Source: Chloroflexota bacterium (GTDB lineage Bacteria > Chloroflexota > Anaerolineae > Aggregatilineales > Phototrophicaceae). Taken from it: a DNA stretch of 64,000 nucleotides. The position numbers were made by a program, and so were the translations under genes. Location of the stretch: NCBI GenBank assembly GCA_026707745.1, contig JAPOWG010000057.1, forward strand, positions 1-64,000, in the 5' to 3' direction. This document shows, one piece after another, positions 16,292 through 25,364 of the stretch. The first letter of the stretch is position 1. The number at the start of each line of letters is the position of its first letter. The notes below the pieces were generated by a model. That model saw nothing but the letters and a program-made list of their open reading frames with translations, was not told the DNA's origin and made no database searches.

Positions 16292-18496
16292 CTAGCGATA
16301 CATTCGATATGCCAGAGTCAGCGCGCCATCGTCGCTCAAACCCAGGACTTGAATCACACCGCGTCCCCCTTCGCTGCTGAAGAAGCCAATCAACGCTTCT
16401 GGCAATAGGCTTGCGTTAAATGCGCTGGCATGCGCCAAGTTCGGCCCAATTGCATCGTGATGCGCATCATCAATTGTCCTAAAGTCGCCCATCAAATACA
16501 TTGAGCCGTTCAGAGCGATCAAATCAGTACCGGACCAGGATAGATCTACATTGCCGTTCCTGTCCAAATCGAGCAAACCCGAGTTGCCTGTCCAGGTGCC
16601 GCTGTTGATGACCTCGCGGTCCGCGATGTAGTTGTAGGCATAGCTGCGGTTGTTGGCCTCGCCGGCGTCGCCCTCAAACACTTCGTCATTGAGGTCAGCT
16701 ACGATGATGACGGACTGTGGACCTGTTGCCCCGTTGAGGTTTTGCCCCAACTGAACAGTTGCCTGCTGTCGGGCCGCCAGTCCCGGCAGATTGACAGCGG
16801 CATACCGTCCGCCGGGTTGGAAGGACGTGGCTATGGCAAAGGGACCGGCAGGCGCCAAGCCCTGGTTGGCCACAATGACATTGACGATCATCTGTTGATC
16901 AAGCGTGACGCGCGCCGGGTAGGCATCAACGATAACCAGGTCGGCTAGGCTTGGCGGCGCTATGGTAGCGGTCGCTGGCGGAGTTGGCGTTGGAGGCGGC
17001 AGAATGATCGGCACCAGGTTTCGATTGCCGACCGCGTCCACCAGGTAGGCGGCCAGCCAGCCCCATTGTCCGCGGAAGTCGATTACCAGCCAGGAGAAAT
17101 CATCAGTGGCGCCAATGACCCGCGCCTTCGTGCCGCGTGGAAGCTGCCCGATGACATCAAAGTTGAGGCCAGGCCCGCTGCGCACATTCTGATAGGTGCT
17201 TCGAATCGTCAGGTGGTATCCCGAAGCTGTGGGCGACGGCTGAGCCGTGGGCGTAGCCGTCGCGACGCCGCTTCGAATTTCCGCGCGCAGCGTCGTGCCT
17301 CGATAACTTGCTACTGCATTGGGCGTTCCAAACTCATTAATCTCGCTGATCATGACGTTTGCGCTAGTCTCGCCACGAGGCAGGGTCCCGGGACTTAGCG
17401 AACCCTGGACGCCGGCAAAACGCTGCAGCGCCGCTATATTGTCGGCGAGGTTGCCGGGACGTCGATAGGCTGCCGCGAGCAGTCCGACGGCGTCATAACT
17501 TGCCGCGCTGATAGCATCCGGCACCGTGCCGAACGCGCTTGCGAAATCCCATACGAATTGCCGGCTGAGCGCATCGCTTGATGTGAACGACCAGGGCGCT
17601 GTGACTAGAATGCCGGGCAGGCTGTCGGTTGGCACGATACTTGTAAACCGCGGATCCATGGCCTGGCTATAACTGACGAGGCCGGCGAAACCGGCTGAGC
17701 GCAACTGATTGTACGATTGCGCTGCCAACAGCGGCGGGCCATAAATGACAAGGGCCTCCGGCTCCGGCTGCCGCGCTGCGACCTGATTGGCGATGGCGCC
17801 TAGATCGTTGCGGATTTCGTCGTACAAGAGATTCGACACGCCCGCGCCGACTTCCGACAGTGCGGAGGCGAACCCGATCAGGCTCGAGGTACTTGCGGCA
17901 TCAAGCTGAATCGTCGTAATCCGGCTGGCTCCCTGCGACTGGACCAAATATGTCGCCAGCGCGCGACTTTGCACCAGATCCGAAGCGACGCTGCGGAAGA
18001 CGCGACCGCTTGTGTCTTGCAAGAGCAAGCTGTCGCTGGATACTGTGGTGAAAACCGGGACACTAAGATCCCCCAATTGCGACAAAGTCGCGAGCGCGCT
18101 GTCGGGCGAGTTTGGACCCAAGACAGCAATGACATCCGCTTGCCGCATGTTGGCCGCCGCGATGTCCATATAATCGGGTGATGTCACAGCAACGACGATC
18201 TCGGATCTCGTCCCGTTAGCGCCCGCCAATCCACCAGCGTCGTTAATGTGTTTTGCCGCGAGCTGGGCTGCGCGCGCGATAGACCCTTCCATGTGATCGA
18301 TAACGCCGATACGGATTATCTGCTGGGCTTTTGCGGACGGGTTTGCCATAAGCAGCAGGGCGAAAACCATTAAGGCAAATCGGACGGTAGCACAGCGGAC
18401 AGCCGTTCGGCGGCGGCGAATCGTCCTGCCGCGCTCAGACAAGATAACAAGCCCTCTCCGTGCATGCGCAAGGGAGTTTAATGTGTAAGAGGACAT
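16292..18496 (-). CDS. branched-chain-type solute-binding protein fused to SH3b and CARDB domains
   Basis: A 734-residue exported mosaic. A basic, Arg-rich N-terminus and hydrophobic segment (about 39-57, ending AKAQ) form the signal peptide. Residues 59-405 are a type I periplasmic-binding fold of the LivJ class (IIRIGVIDHMEG, VIAVLGPNSPDSA, ISAASYDAVGLLAAAY). A Thr/Pro linker leads to a bacterial SH3 domain at about 427-488 (NVRSGPGLNFDVIGQLPRG). A second Thr/Pro linker precedes a CARDB domain at about 517-620 (ADLVIVDAYPARV...GEANNRS). A unique C-terminal domain of about 110 residues ends the protein. No permease or ATPase lies nearby, so it may be a cell-surface receptor or anchor rather than part of an importer. 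Confidence 0.85.
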   Translation of the reverse strand: MSSYTLNSLAHARRGLVILSERGRTIRRRRTAVRCATVRFALMVFALLLMANPSAKAQQIIRIGVIDHMEGSIARAAQLAAKHINDAGGLAGANGTRSEIVVAVTSPDYMDIAAANMRQADVIAVLGPNSPDSALATLSQLGDLSVPVFTTVSSDSLLLQDTSGRVFRSVASDLVQSRALATYLVQSQGASRITTIQLDAASTSSLIGFASALSEVGAGVSNLLYDEIRNDLGAIANQVAARQPEPEALVIYGPPLLAAQSYNQLRSAGFAGLVSYSQAMDPRFTSIVPTDSLPGILVTAPWSFTSSDALSRQFVWDFASAFGTVPDAISAASYDAVGLLAAAYRRPGNLADNIAALQRFAGVQGSLSPGTLPRGETSANVMISEINEFGTPNAVASYRGTTLRAEIRSGVATATPTAQPSPTASGYHLTIRSTYQNVRSGPGLNFDVIGQLPRGTKARVIGATDDFSWLVIDFRGQWGWLAAYLVDAVGNRNLVPIILPPPTPTPPATATIAPPSLADLVIVDAYPARVTLDQQMIVNVIVANQGLAPAGPFAIATSFQPGGRYAAVNLPGLAARQQATVQLGQNLNGATGPQSVIIVADLNDEVFEGDAGEANNRSYAYNYIADREVINSGTWTGNSGLLDLDRNGNVDLSWSGTDLIALNGSMYLMGDFRTIDDAHHDAIGPNLAHASAFNASLLPEALIGFFSSEGGRGVIQVLGLSDDGALTLAYRMYR

Positions 18497-18534
18497 CGTA
18501 TGAAACTCTCGCTTTCTTGCTGGACAATACGGTC

Positions 18535-18562
18535 AGTATACATGAAAGGCTAGCGCGGGCAA
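18535..18562 (-). promoter_or_regulatory. promoter for the SBP/SH3b/CARDB gene
   Basis: On the minus strand: TTGCCC, 16-nt spacer, TATACT, ending about 40 nt upstream of the gene start. It is back-to-back with the promoter of the MBL gene. Confidence 0.5.
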
Positions 18563-18583
18563 GCGGTGCAGCCTATCCTTGTC

Positions 18584-18612
18584 TTGATTTTGAACGCGCT
18601 GCTAACTATACT
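18584..18612 (+). promoter_or_regulatory. promoter for the MBL-fold hydrolase
   Basis: TTGATT, 17-nt spacer, TATACT at 18607-18612; a good housekeeping-type promoter with a leader of about 40 nt before the ATG. Confidence 0.6.
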
Positions 18613-18658
18613 TCTGCTTTGTTGCCATTACTTGCATATTTGATCCCAATTTGCCCAA

Positions 18659-19507
18659 ATGCAACGTGAGCGAATCACCGACAATATCCTCGTTTTTCGC
18701 AGTGACCAGTATGCGCAGGTGACGGCCGGCGTCGTCTTGACTTCGGCCGGGGCCGTTTTGATCGATACGCTTCTTTACCCGGAAGAAAGCCAGCGAATCT
18801 GTCGATTTGTCGAGTCCGGGTTGGGATATGAATTTGCTTTTGTCATCAATACACATTTTCATGCCGATCATACGACCGGCACTTGCTTTTTCCCCGGGGC
18901 GCAAGTGATCGGCCATCGGCTTTGCCGCGATCTTCTTGATACGCGTGGTCGCGACGGTTTACAACACTTGAAGGAGTCGTCGCCGGAGTTCGAGTCGGTC
19001 AGGCTCGTGCTGCCGAATATCGTATTTGACGATGAACTTTCCTTATGTCTGGGAGACACGACGATTACAATGTGGTCCAGCCCCGGTCACAGTCCAGATT
19101 CGATCGTGTGTTTGGTTGAAGAGGAAGATATCCTGTTCGCGGCGGATACCGTCATGCCAATACCCTATTTCGTGGACGGCGATTTCGAGGATTTTAAGCG
19201 ATCGCTGCGTCGGCTGCGAAACGCCACCTTTGAGAATATCGTGCAAGGTCATGGCGATATCATCCTGCGGGGCGAAGCGGAGGAAAAACTTGATAGCGAT
19301 CTGGCATATCTGGAGTTGCTTGACAAGGCGGTCGCGGGGAGCATTGGCATAGCTGCGGCTGAAGCCGAAGAACGGATCAGGGCCGAAGACTGTGGCAAGA
19401 GCCAAGTCTTGCTCAACGGTGTGGGCCGGGAATTGCATCGGCAGAACGTGCGCTCGATGCTAGAGAGACAACAGCGCTCCAACAAGGGCGCCGGTACTTC
19501 GCTATGA
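18659..19507 (+). CDS. MBL-fold metallo-hydrolase
   Basis: A 282-residue metallo-beta-lactamase-fold protein. The zinc motif is THFHADH (65-71), followed by WSSPGHSPDS (about 137-146), LFAADTVMP with the bridging aspartate, and IVQGHGD. This is the layout of the SoxH / quinoprotein-relay-type and general hydrolase branch. A C-terminal helical part of about 60 residues follows. No signal peptide is present, so it is cytoplasmic. Substrate unknown. It has its own promoter and precedes greA by 86 nt. Confidence 0.88.
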   Translation: MQRERITDNILVFRSDQYAQVTAGVVLTSAGAVLIDTLLYPEESQRICRFVESGLGYEFAFVINTHFHADHTTGTCFFPGAQVIGHRLCRDLLDTRGRDGLQHLKESSPEFESVRLVLPNIVFDDELSLCLGDTTITMWSSPGHSPDSIVCLVEEEDILFAADTVMPIPYFVDGDFEDFKRSLRRLRNATFENIVQGHGDIILRGEAEEKLDSDLAYLELLDKAVAGSIGIAAAEAEERIRAEDCGKSQVLLNGVGRELHRQNVRSMLERQQRSNKGAGTSL

Positions 19508-19593
19508 CGGATTGTATACCTTTGTCGAGGAAGAGCGTACTGACGACCATGATGCGCAATTGACACGCGAGTAGCATTGCGAAGGAATCAACG

Positions 19594-20064
19594 ATGTCAA
19601 CAGATGAAACTTATTTGACCAAAGAGGGCGAATCCGAGCTTCGTAAGGAATTGCAGGAGCTTACCGAGCGCCGGCGGCCGGCGCTAGCGCAGAAGCTCAA
19701 GGACGCTGTGGCGCAGGGCGACTTGAAAGAAAACGCGGATTATCACGATGCCAAGGAGCAACTTGGATTCATCGAAGGGCGCGTGCAGCATATTGAGGCT
19801 ATATTGCGAAACGCCACCGTCGTTGACAACGCGGGTCCCAGCGACGAAGTGCGAATCGGCTCAGTTGTGGTCATCCGCGAAGACGGAACCGGCGAAGACG
19901 AAGAATATAGAATCGTGGGCAGCGCCGAGGCCAATCCCCGCGAACGCAAGATCTCTCAGAAGAGTCCCATCGGCTCGGCTTTATTGGGCAAAACACGCGG
20001 CAAGAAAGTTGATGTGAAGACCCCAGACGGTCTTGTCAAATTCAAGATCGTAGACATACGCTAG
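19594..20064 (+). CDS. greA: transcription elongation factor GreA
   Basis: A 156-residue GreA/GreB-family factor that enters the RNA polymerase secondary channel and stimulates cleavage of backtracked RNA. The N-terminal coiled coil ends in the functional tip GDLKENADYHDAKE (acidic D and E residues at the tip), and the C-terminal FKBP-like domain ends SALLGKTRGKKVDVKTP. Length is standard. The ribosome site GAAGGA precedes the ATG. It converges on an unknown membrane protein gene 92 nt away. Confidence 0.96.
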   Translation: MSTDETYLTKEGESELRKELQELTERRRPALAQKLKDAVAQGDLKENADYHDAKEQLGFIEGRVQHIEAILRNATVVDNAGPSDEVRIGSVVVIREDGTGEDEEYRIVGSAEANPRERKISQKSPIGSALLGKTRGKKVDVKTPDGLVKFKIVDIR

Positions 20065-20156
20065 CTGACGCTTGTGCCGCCAAAAGGCGCGCTTGCTATG
20101 TGCCGCTAATCAAGTCGCGACAGCGACGAGTCGGAATCCCGCGTTTTATCTGACAA

Positions 20157-21611
20157 TCACGAATAGGGCATGAAGTTGCCGGTACCGCCGAAGGGATCGT
20201 CTTCTTCGTCTTCCGGACGTTGGCCTTGCCCGGTCCGTCTAGAATTTGGCTTGGCAGGATCAAATTGTCCGGCGGCTGGAGGGGGTGGAACCGTCGACGG
20301 CATCTGCTCTGACGACGCGTATTCCATATTCGAGTAATCAATGAATGGATTCTCGGCTGCCGGGGGCGCGCTGGTCGCGGGATTGCCGACTTGCTGACCT
20401 TGCTTCTGCCAAGCCAGGATTTCGAGCTGCAAAGTTTCGATGCCGCTATTGGGCGCGCCACCGCCATAGTTGCAGATGACGCTTTTGATCTCGGCCTGCA
20501 ACTGAATCGAATAGGTATCGACGACGAGTATGGCTCCCAAAGTCGCCGCAACAATGTCAGCGGTCGGATCCTTGACACGATTGCCGACGGCCGCGATCAA
20601 AGCAGGATCGCTGATGGCGGCGGGCGCGGCGAAGACCTTGGTGAGAGTCTCCTGCGATGCCATATCGAATCCCCAGAACTCGATAGCCTGCAATTCGTTG
20701 CCAACCCTGGTAGCCGTCGAGATTCCGCATTCGCCCAGGAACTGATTGCCCTGTTCCGGACCGAGCTCTATAGCGAAGGATTCATCGTAGTTCTGGCCCT
20801 TGACGTAAGTGGAGACGGTATGCAAAACCGGCACACCGAATTGTGGATGAAGAACACCGCTTTTTTCTGTCTCTTCTTCCGGCCAGTGCGGAGCAGGGGT
20901 CGCCGACGGCGAAGCCTGGGGCGTAGTGCGGGCGCGCGGCGCAACTTGAGCCGCCGATCCTGGGGCGTTGCGCGCGGCGCGGCGCCCGCTGGATGAATCA
21001 CTCGAAGCGCCCGGAACGACGCTCCGCCAAGCAATTACAAGCACTGGCGCGGCAATCGCGACGGCGGCCAGGGCAAGGACAATCTGCAGGCTGCTGGCAA
21101 TCACTCCCGGATCCGCGGGCGCTATGGCGCCAGTCAGGTTGTCGAATCCATCAATTTCTTCTAATGAGGAAATAGCTTCGCGTTCACTTGCACTTATGTT
21201 TGCGTTGCGCCCCAGGCGCGCGACAACCGATTTCGGGTTCGGTATCTTTTCCAGGGCGATAAGCGCATTCGCGTCATCGTAATGGATCTCCTGGGAATGC
21301 CCGACCGCCACCATCCTCACCCATTGGTCGATCGCGCCCTGGCTCATATGACGGGGCGCGGCTCCGGTAAACTCCGTTGGGAACACGACGTAGGCGGCGG
21401 CCATGCCCAGTAGCATGCCAATCAAGATGGTCGCGATGGTGCTGCGTCTAGGCGCAGAGTCACTGAACCTGCTATTACCGAAAACACCGGACACATTGCT
21501 CCGCAGGCTTTCCGAGAAGCCTCCGCTGTCAGTAGCCGAAGGCGACCCGCTGGAAAAGCCTTCGTTGTCTACTGATTGAGATTCATTCGAATTACGATCT
21601 TGAAAACTCAT
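20157..21611 (-). CDS. membrane protein of unknown function
   Basis: A protein of 484 residues that I do not recognise. Residues 1-55 are Ser/Asn-rich and probably disordered. A first transmembrane segment lies at about 57-77 (IATILIGMLLGMAAAYVVF) and a second at about 173-195. Between them is an extracytoplasmic region of about 90 residues with helices (HSQEIHYDDANALIALEKI). After the second segment comes a Ser/Arg/Pro linker, a soluble domain of about 150 residues (about 245-400; VLHTVSTYVKGQNYDESFAIE) and a Pro-rich acidic tail. The ATG at 21611 has GAAGGG upstream; a TTG 14 codons earlier is open but weak. It has its own promoter downstream of topA. The C-terminal domain could be a regulatory or binding module. 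Confidence 0.75.
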   Translation of the reverse strand: MSFQDRNSNESQSVDNEGFSSGSPSATDSGGFSESLRSNVSGVFGNSRFSDSAPRRSTIATILIGMLLGMAAAYVVFPTEFTGAAPRHMSQGAIDQWVRMVAVGHSQEIHYDDANALIALEKIPNPKSVVARLGRNANISASEREAISSLEEIDGFDNLTGAIAPADPGVIASSLQIVLALAAVAIAAPVLVIAWRSVVPGASSDSSSGRRAARNAPGSAAQVAPRARTTPQASPSATPAPHWPEEETEKSGVLHPQFGVPVLHTVSTYVKGQNYDESFAIELGPEQGNQFLGECGISTATRVGNELQAIEFWGFDMASQETLTKVFAAPAAISDPALIAAVGNRVKDPTADIVAATLGAILVVDTYSIQLQAEIKSVICNYGGGAPNSGIETLQLEILAWQKQGQQVGNPATSAPPAAENPFIDYSNMEYASSEQMPSTVPPPPAAGQFDPAKPNSRRTGQGQRPEDEEDDPFGGTGNFMPYS

Positions 21612-21710
21612 ATTATCCGACCCTTCAAGTCGACACTGGGCAAACCAGGACAAGGCGCAAAAACAAGACGAAAACAGCCAAAACTCGTCTCATTCTCTAT
21701 TCTGATATTC

Positions 21711-21739
21711 AGTATACAGAGGGTTGAGATTTAATGCAA
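21711..21739 (-). promoter_or_regulatory. promoter upstream of the unknown membrane protein
   Basis: On the minus strand: TTGCAT, 17-nt spacer, TATACT, giving a leader of roughly 90 nt. It lies just after the topA stop. Confidence 0.55.
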
Positions 21740-21759
21740 AGCGCGTAGCGCCTTTATTA

Positions 21760-24117
21760 TCAGGCGCTGCGTTCCCGTTGGCCGGGTTCCGCGGCGCCCG
21801 CTGGCACCTTGTCCAGATTCTTGGGCAGATTCCAGGTCGAATATTCGCAATCGGGAAAGCGACTGCAGCCATAGAACAGGCGTCGTCTTCCCTTTTTGGC
21901 GCGTCGTTCGACCAGTTCCCCGCCTTTGGCAATCCCGCATTCAGGGCAGAGCAAACCGGTGCGTTCCAGGAATTGTTCGGTGTGACGGCACTCTGGATAA
22001 TTGGAGCATCCGATGAACTTGCCCCAGCGCCCGTACTTGATTAGCAAATCACCGCTTTCGCACTTGGGGCAATTGCGCCCGACAAGCTCTTGCTGGATCT
22101 GCTTGGGCATATTGGCGCGGGCATTTACCAGACGCTGCTCGAAGGGACCATAGAAATCCCCTAGCATGGGGCGCCAGTCGGACTTGCCTTCCGAAATGTC
22201 ATCGAGATGATCTTCCATTTTGGCTGTGAAAGAGTAGTCCATTTCTTCGCTGAAGTACTCCGACAAGAGATCGCTGACAACAGTGCCGGTCTCTGTGGGC
22301 ACAAGGCGCTTGTCTTCTTTGTTGACATAGTCTCTACTCTGGATAATGGTCACGGTTGGCGCATAGGTGCTCGGTCGTCCAATGCCGTATTCCTCCAGTT
22401 TTTGAATCAGTGTGGCTTCGGTGTAGCGCGGGGGAGGCTGGGTAAAATGCTGTTCGGGAGAAAGGCGTCGCAGGTCCAGCCATTCATTCTTTCGCAGCTC
22501 CGGGAACACTTGCTGCTCGGATTCCGCCCTTCGGCTCTCGTCATCGCGGGTGTCTTTATGCAGCGCTAGAAAACCTGCGAACTTCAATGTACGTCCTGAT
22601 GCGCGGAAAAGGTAGCGCAGGTTATCCGCCTGCAACCCCGCTCTGATATCGAGTCGAATGGTGTCATAAACGGCGTTGGACATTTGACTGGCGACGAAGC
22701 GCTCCCAAATCAGTTTGTACAACCGAAACTGATCCTTGCCGAGATACGGCCGCATCTCGGCTGGAGTTCGCATGACGCTGGTAGGGCGAACGGCCTCGTG
22801 AGCTTCCTGCGCGCCTCGAGATCTTGTCTTGTATTTGGGAGCCTGCTTGGGCGTATAGGTTTTGCCAAAACTCTTGTGAATGTAGTTGCGGGCTTCGGTT
22901 TGTGCTTGTTGCGAGACTTGTACGCTGTCAGTTCGCATATAGGTTATTAAACCAACGGGGTTGCCTTGACCTATCGCGATGCCCTCGTATAGCTGTTGGG
23001 CGAGTTGCATAGTCCGCCGAGCGCTGTAATTGAGCCTGCGCGACGCTTCTTGTTGCAAGGTACTTGTTGTGAAAGGCGCGTAGGGCTTGCGCTGGCGGGT
23101 CCCGCGTTTGACATCCTCAACTCTGTACAGGCTGTTTTCCAGCACTTCCAGGTGCGGACGAACGGCAGCTTCGCTATCAAGTACCGGATCTTCACCATCG
23201 ACTTTGAGCAAGCGCGCCGCGAATCCGTCCTGCTTGCCATTGGGATTTCGCTTGGACAACAAGGCATCGATCGTCCAGTATTCAGTTGCTACAAAGGCTT
23301 GTATCTCTTTCTCGCGCTCAACGACCAGACGAAGCGCGATACTTTGTACGCGACCAGCCGACAATCGATTGCGCACTTTGTCCCAAAGCAATTCGGTAAT
23401 GTTATAGCCAACCAGCCGATCCAATATACGGCGAGCCTGCTGGGCATTGACCAGATCCATGTTGATATCGCGCGGGTGGGCAAAGGCGTCAGCGACGGCG
23501 CTGTCGGTAATCTCATGGAACACGACTCGCTTTACCCCGGCGCTTGGCATATCCGCCGCAGCGACCAGGTGCCAGGCGATGGCTTCGCCTTCACGGTCGG
23601 GGTCCGTCGCCAAAAAGATCTCCTCCGCGTCCTTGGCGGCTTGTTTCAACTCTTTGACGACATCACGCTTGTCGTTGGGCACGCGGTACTTCGGCTCGAA
23701 TTCGTTCTCGATCTCCACGGAAAGCTGAGACTTGAGCAGATCCCGAACATGCCCCTTGGAAGACATGACCGTGTAGCCCTTGCCAAGAAAGCCGCCTATG
23801 CTTCGGGCTTTTGCGGGGGACTCTACAATGACCAATTTGCCGATACGATTGCGAGACGACTTCTTGCGGGATTTCGAGGATTTTCTGGACTTCGGCTTTG
23901 CCTTTCTGGCGGGTTTATCGAGTTTTTCCGGCTTGGGAACATGGGCGTGGGCTTCCGTTTGGCCCATCCGAAAGAGTGTAGTGCCACATACCGGGCAAGA
24001 TCCCTTGCTGCCGGGTGTACCAGTTCTGGTGTAAACAGCTTCTGGATCCCGCAAGTCGCGCTTGGTTCTGCATTTGACGCAGTATGCCTGCAAACTTTGA
24101 ACCCTGTCCTCGCTCAT
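21760..24117 (-). CDS. topA: DNA topoisomerase I with N-terminal zinc-ribbon domain
   Basis: A 785-residue type IA topoisomerase that relaxes negative supercoils. Residues 1-55 are an extra zinc-ribbon-like module (CVKC at 13-16 and CPVC at 41-44; DUF5679-like), followed by a Lys/Arg/Ser-rich linker (62-92). The TOPRIM domain starts at about 93 (KLVIVESPAKARSIGGFLG) and has the DxD-containing LATDPDREGEAIAWHL. The active-site tyrosine is in LITYMRTDSV. Two C-terminal Topo-C4 zinc fingers (CPKCESGDLL...CSNYPEC and CPECGIAKGG...CSRFPDC) end the protein. It follows the guanylyltransferase by 38 nt in the same direction. Confidence 0.97.
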   Translation of the reverse strand: MSEDRVQSLQAYCVKCRTKRDLRDPEAVYTRTGTPGSKGSCPVCGTTLFRMGQTEAHAHVPKPEKLDKPARKAKPKSRKSSKSRKKSSRNRIGKLVIVESPAKARSIGGFLGKGYTVMSSKGHVRDLLKSQLSVEIENEFEPKYRVPNDKRDVVKELKQAAKDAEEIFLATDPDREGEAIAWHLVAAADMPSAGVKRVVFHEITDSAVADAFAHPRDINMDLVNAQQARRILDRLVGYNITELLWDKVRNRLSAGRVQSIALRLVVEREKEIQAFVATEYWTIDALLSKRNPNGKQDGFAARLLKVDGEDPVLDSEAAVRPHLEVLENSLYRVEDVKRGTRQRKPYAPFTTSTLQQEASRRLNYSARRTMQLAQQLYEGIAIGQGNPVGLITYMRTDSVQVSQQAQTEARNYIHKSFGKTYTPKQAPKYKTRSRGAQEAHEAVRPTSVMRTPAEMRPYLGKDQFRLYKLIWERFVASQMSNAVYDTIRLDIRAGLQADNLRYLFRASGRTLKFAGFLALHKDTRDDESRRAESEQQVFPELRKNEWLDLRRLSPEQHFTQPPPRYTEATLIQKLEEYGIGRPSTYAPTVTIIQSRDYVNKEDKRLVPTETGTVVSDLLSEYFSEEMDYSFTAKMEDHLDDISEGKSDWRPMLGDFYGPFEQRLVNARANMPKQIQQELVGRNCPKCESGDLLIKYGRWGKFIGCSNYPECRHTEQFLERTGLLCPECGIAKGGELVERRAKKGRRRLFYGCSRFPDCEYSTWNLPKNLDKVPAGAAEPGQRERSA

Positions 24118-24155
24118 ATCGCTTCCTTCAATGGTTGCATAGACTTTCGACCATG

Positions 24156-25241
24156 TTAAAGGTACTCTTCGCTGCCGTTTTCTTTCAGATAGTCCACGAC
24201 TTGCTTTACGTCCTGTGTGCGATCCTTATGGCAGATCAACAGCACATCGTCCGTATCGACAACGACAATGTCTTCGACGCCGATAGCCACCGTCAGCCGA
24301 TCGCTGTAAACCAGGGTATCGCGTGTATCGAGGATCACGCGATTGTCGGTTGCATCGCCCTTGATGCAGTTGCCAAAACTGTCCTGCGGCAAAATATGGT
24401 ACAAGGATGACCAACTGCCAATATCGCTCCAACCGATGTCGACGGGAATCACGGCTATATTCTCGGCTTTTTCCATAATCGCCACATCGATGGACAGCTT
24501 GGGCATGGTATCCCAAATGCCTTCCAGCTTCTGCTGGTAGTCCGGCGCGCTAAAGGCGGACTGAAGATAAGTACACATAGCGTAAATGGCTGGCTGGAAC
24601 TGTTCGAAAGCGCTCATGGCGCTGCTGACCTTCCAAATAAACATGCCGGAATTCCAACTGTATCGGCCCGAAGCAAGAAATTGCGTCGCGCGAACGATAT
24701 CCGGTTTTTCAGTGAAGCGCTTCGATTGATAGACCGTGAAGTCATCAACTTCCATGATGGGCGGTCCTTGCTGTATGTAACCGTAACCGGTTGCTGGATG
24801 CAAGGGTGTGATTCCCAATGTGACGATTCGGCCGTCTTGGGCGATCTGCCTGGCTGCCCCCAAAACGCGGCGGAACTTGTCGGGATCGGCAATGTGATGA
24901 TCGGCCGTCAAGATCGCGACAATTGCCTCTGGATCGCGCGCTTGTATGGTCGCCAAAGCCAGGGCAAGCGCAGGCGCGGTGTTCTTGGCATAAGGTTCGA
25001 CAATGAAATTCGCAGCCGGAATATGGGGAACTTCCCCCCGCAATTCCTCGGCGTAATCCTGGCCGGTAACGACAAATATGTCTTCAGGCGCAAACAGATC
25101 GGAGATCCGCTCAACACTGGTCCGGAACATGGAGTGATCTTCAATGAGAGGTAGCATCTGTTTCGGCACTTTCGCGCGGCTCATAGGCCAAAGGCGCGTG
25201 CCATGTCCCCCGGCGGCGATTAGCGCGTAGAAGTTCTCCAC
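24156..25241 (-). CDS. mannose-1-phosphate guanylyltransferase
   Basis: A 361-residue nucleotidyltransferase making GDP-mannose from mannose-1-phosphate and GTP. The pyrophosphorylase signature is AAGGHGTRLWPMSRAKVPKQ (9-28). FIVEPYAKNTAPALALA and ILTADHHIAD are also typical of the ManC/type-II class, as is SIDVAIMEKAENIAVIPVDIGWSDIGSW. It lacks the phosphomannose isomerase domain of bifunctional enzymes. The start is GTG. It lies between dprA and topA, with repeat copy E upstream. GDP-mannose would feed surface glycans; a GT39-like transferase occurs in the same window but is not linked. Confidence 0.92.
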   Translation of the reverse strand: MENFYALIAAGGHGTRLWPMSRAKVPKQMLPLIEDHSMFRTSVERISDLFAPEDIFVVTGQDYAEELRGEVPHIPAANFIVEPYAKNTAPALALALATIQARDPEAIVAILTADHHIADPDKFRRVLGAARQIAQDGRIVTLGITPLHPATGYGYIQQGPPIMEVDDFTVYQSKRFTEKPDIVRATQFLASGRYSWNSGMFIWKVSSAMSAFEQFQPAIYAMCTYLQSAFSAPDYQQKLEGIWDTMPKLSIDVAIMEKAENIAVIPVDIGWSDIGSWSSLYHILPQDSFGNCIKGDATDNRVILDTRDTLVYSDRLTVAIGVEDIVVVDTDDVLLICHKDRTQDVKQVVDYLKENGSEEYL

Positions 25242-25267
25242 AAAGACCTGCTTTCCTTACCCGATTA

Positions 25268-25362
25268 TGTAAACAGCGGCGCTCGTGCGACGAGAAGGCT
25301 TGTTATATTGCGTGAGCGTGACATGCCTGGAACCTTTTCGCCGCTTGCGCGTCGAGCGGCTT
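25268..25362. repeat. dispersed intergenic repeat, copy E
   Basis: A member of a five-copy family (also 29222-29306, 41604-41683, 44755-44840, 62463-62548). Shared blocks are AAAC near the start, AAGGCTTGT, GTGAGCG, TTCGCCG and GAGCGGCT at the end. Within it, GCTC and GAGC bracket a potential hairpin. The right edge lies 2 nt from the dprA stop codon. Confidence 0.7.
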
Positions 25363-25364
25363 GG

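Noticed and set aside
22996..24159. 387-codon plus-strand ORF antisense to topA
   Set aside because: It has no recognisable domain, and the opposite strand encodes an intact topoisomerase I; a GC-rich shadow frame.
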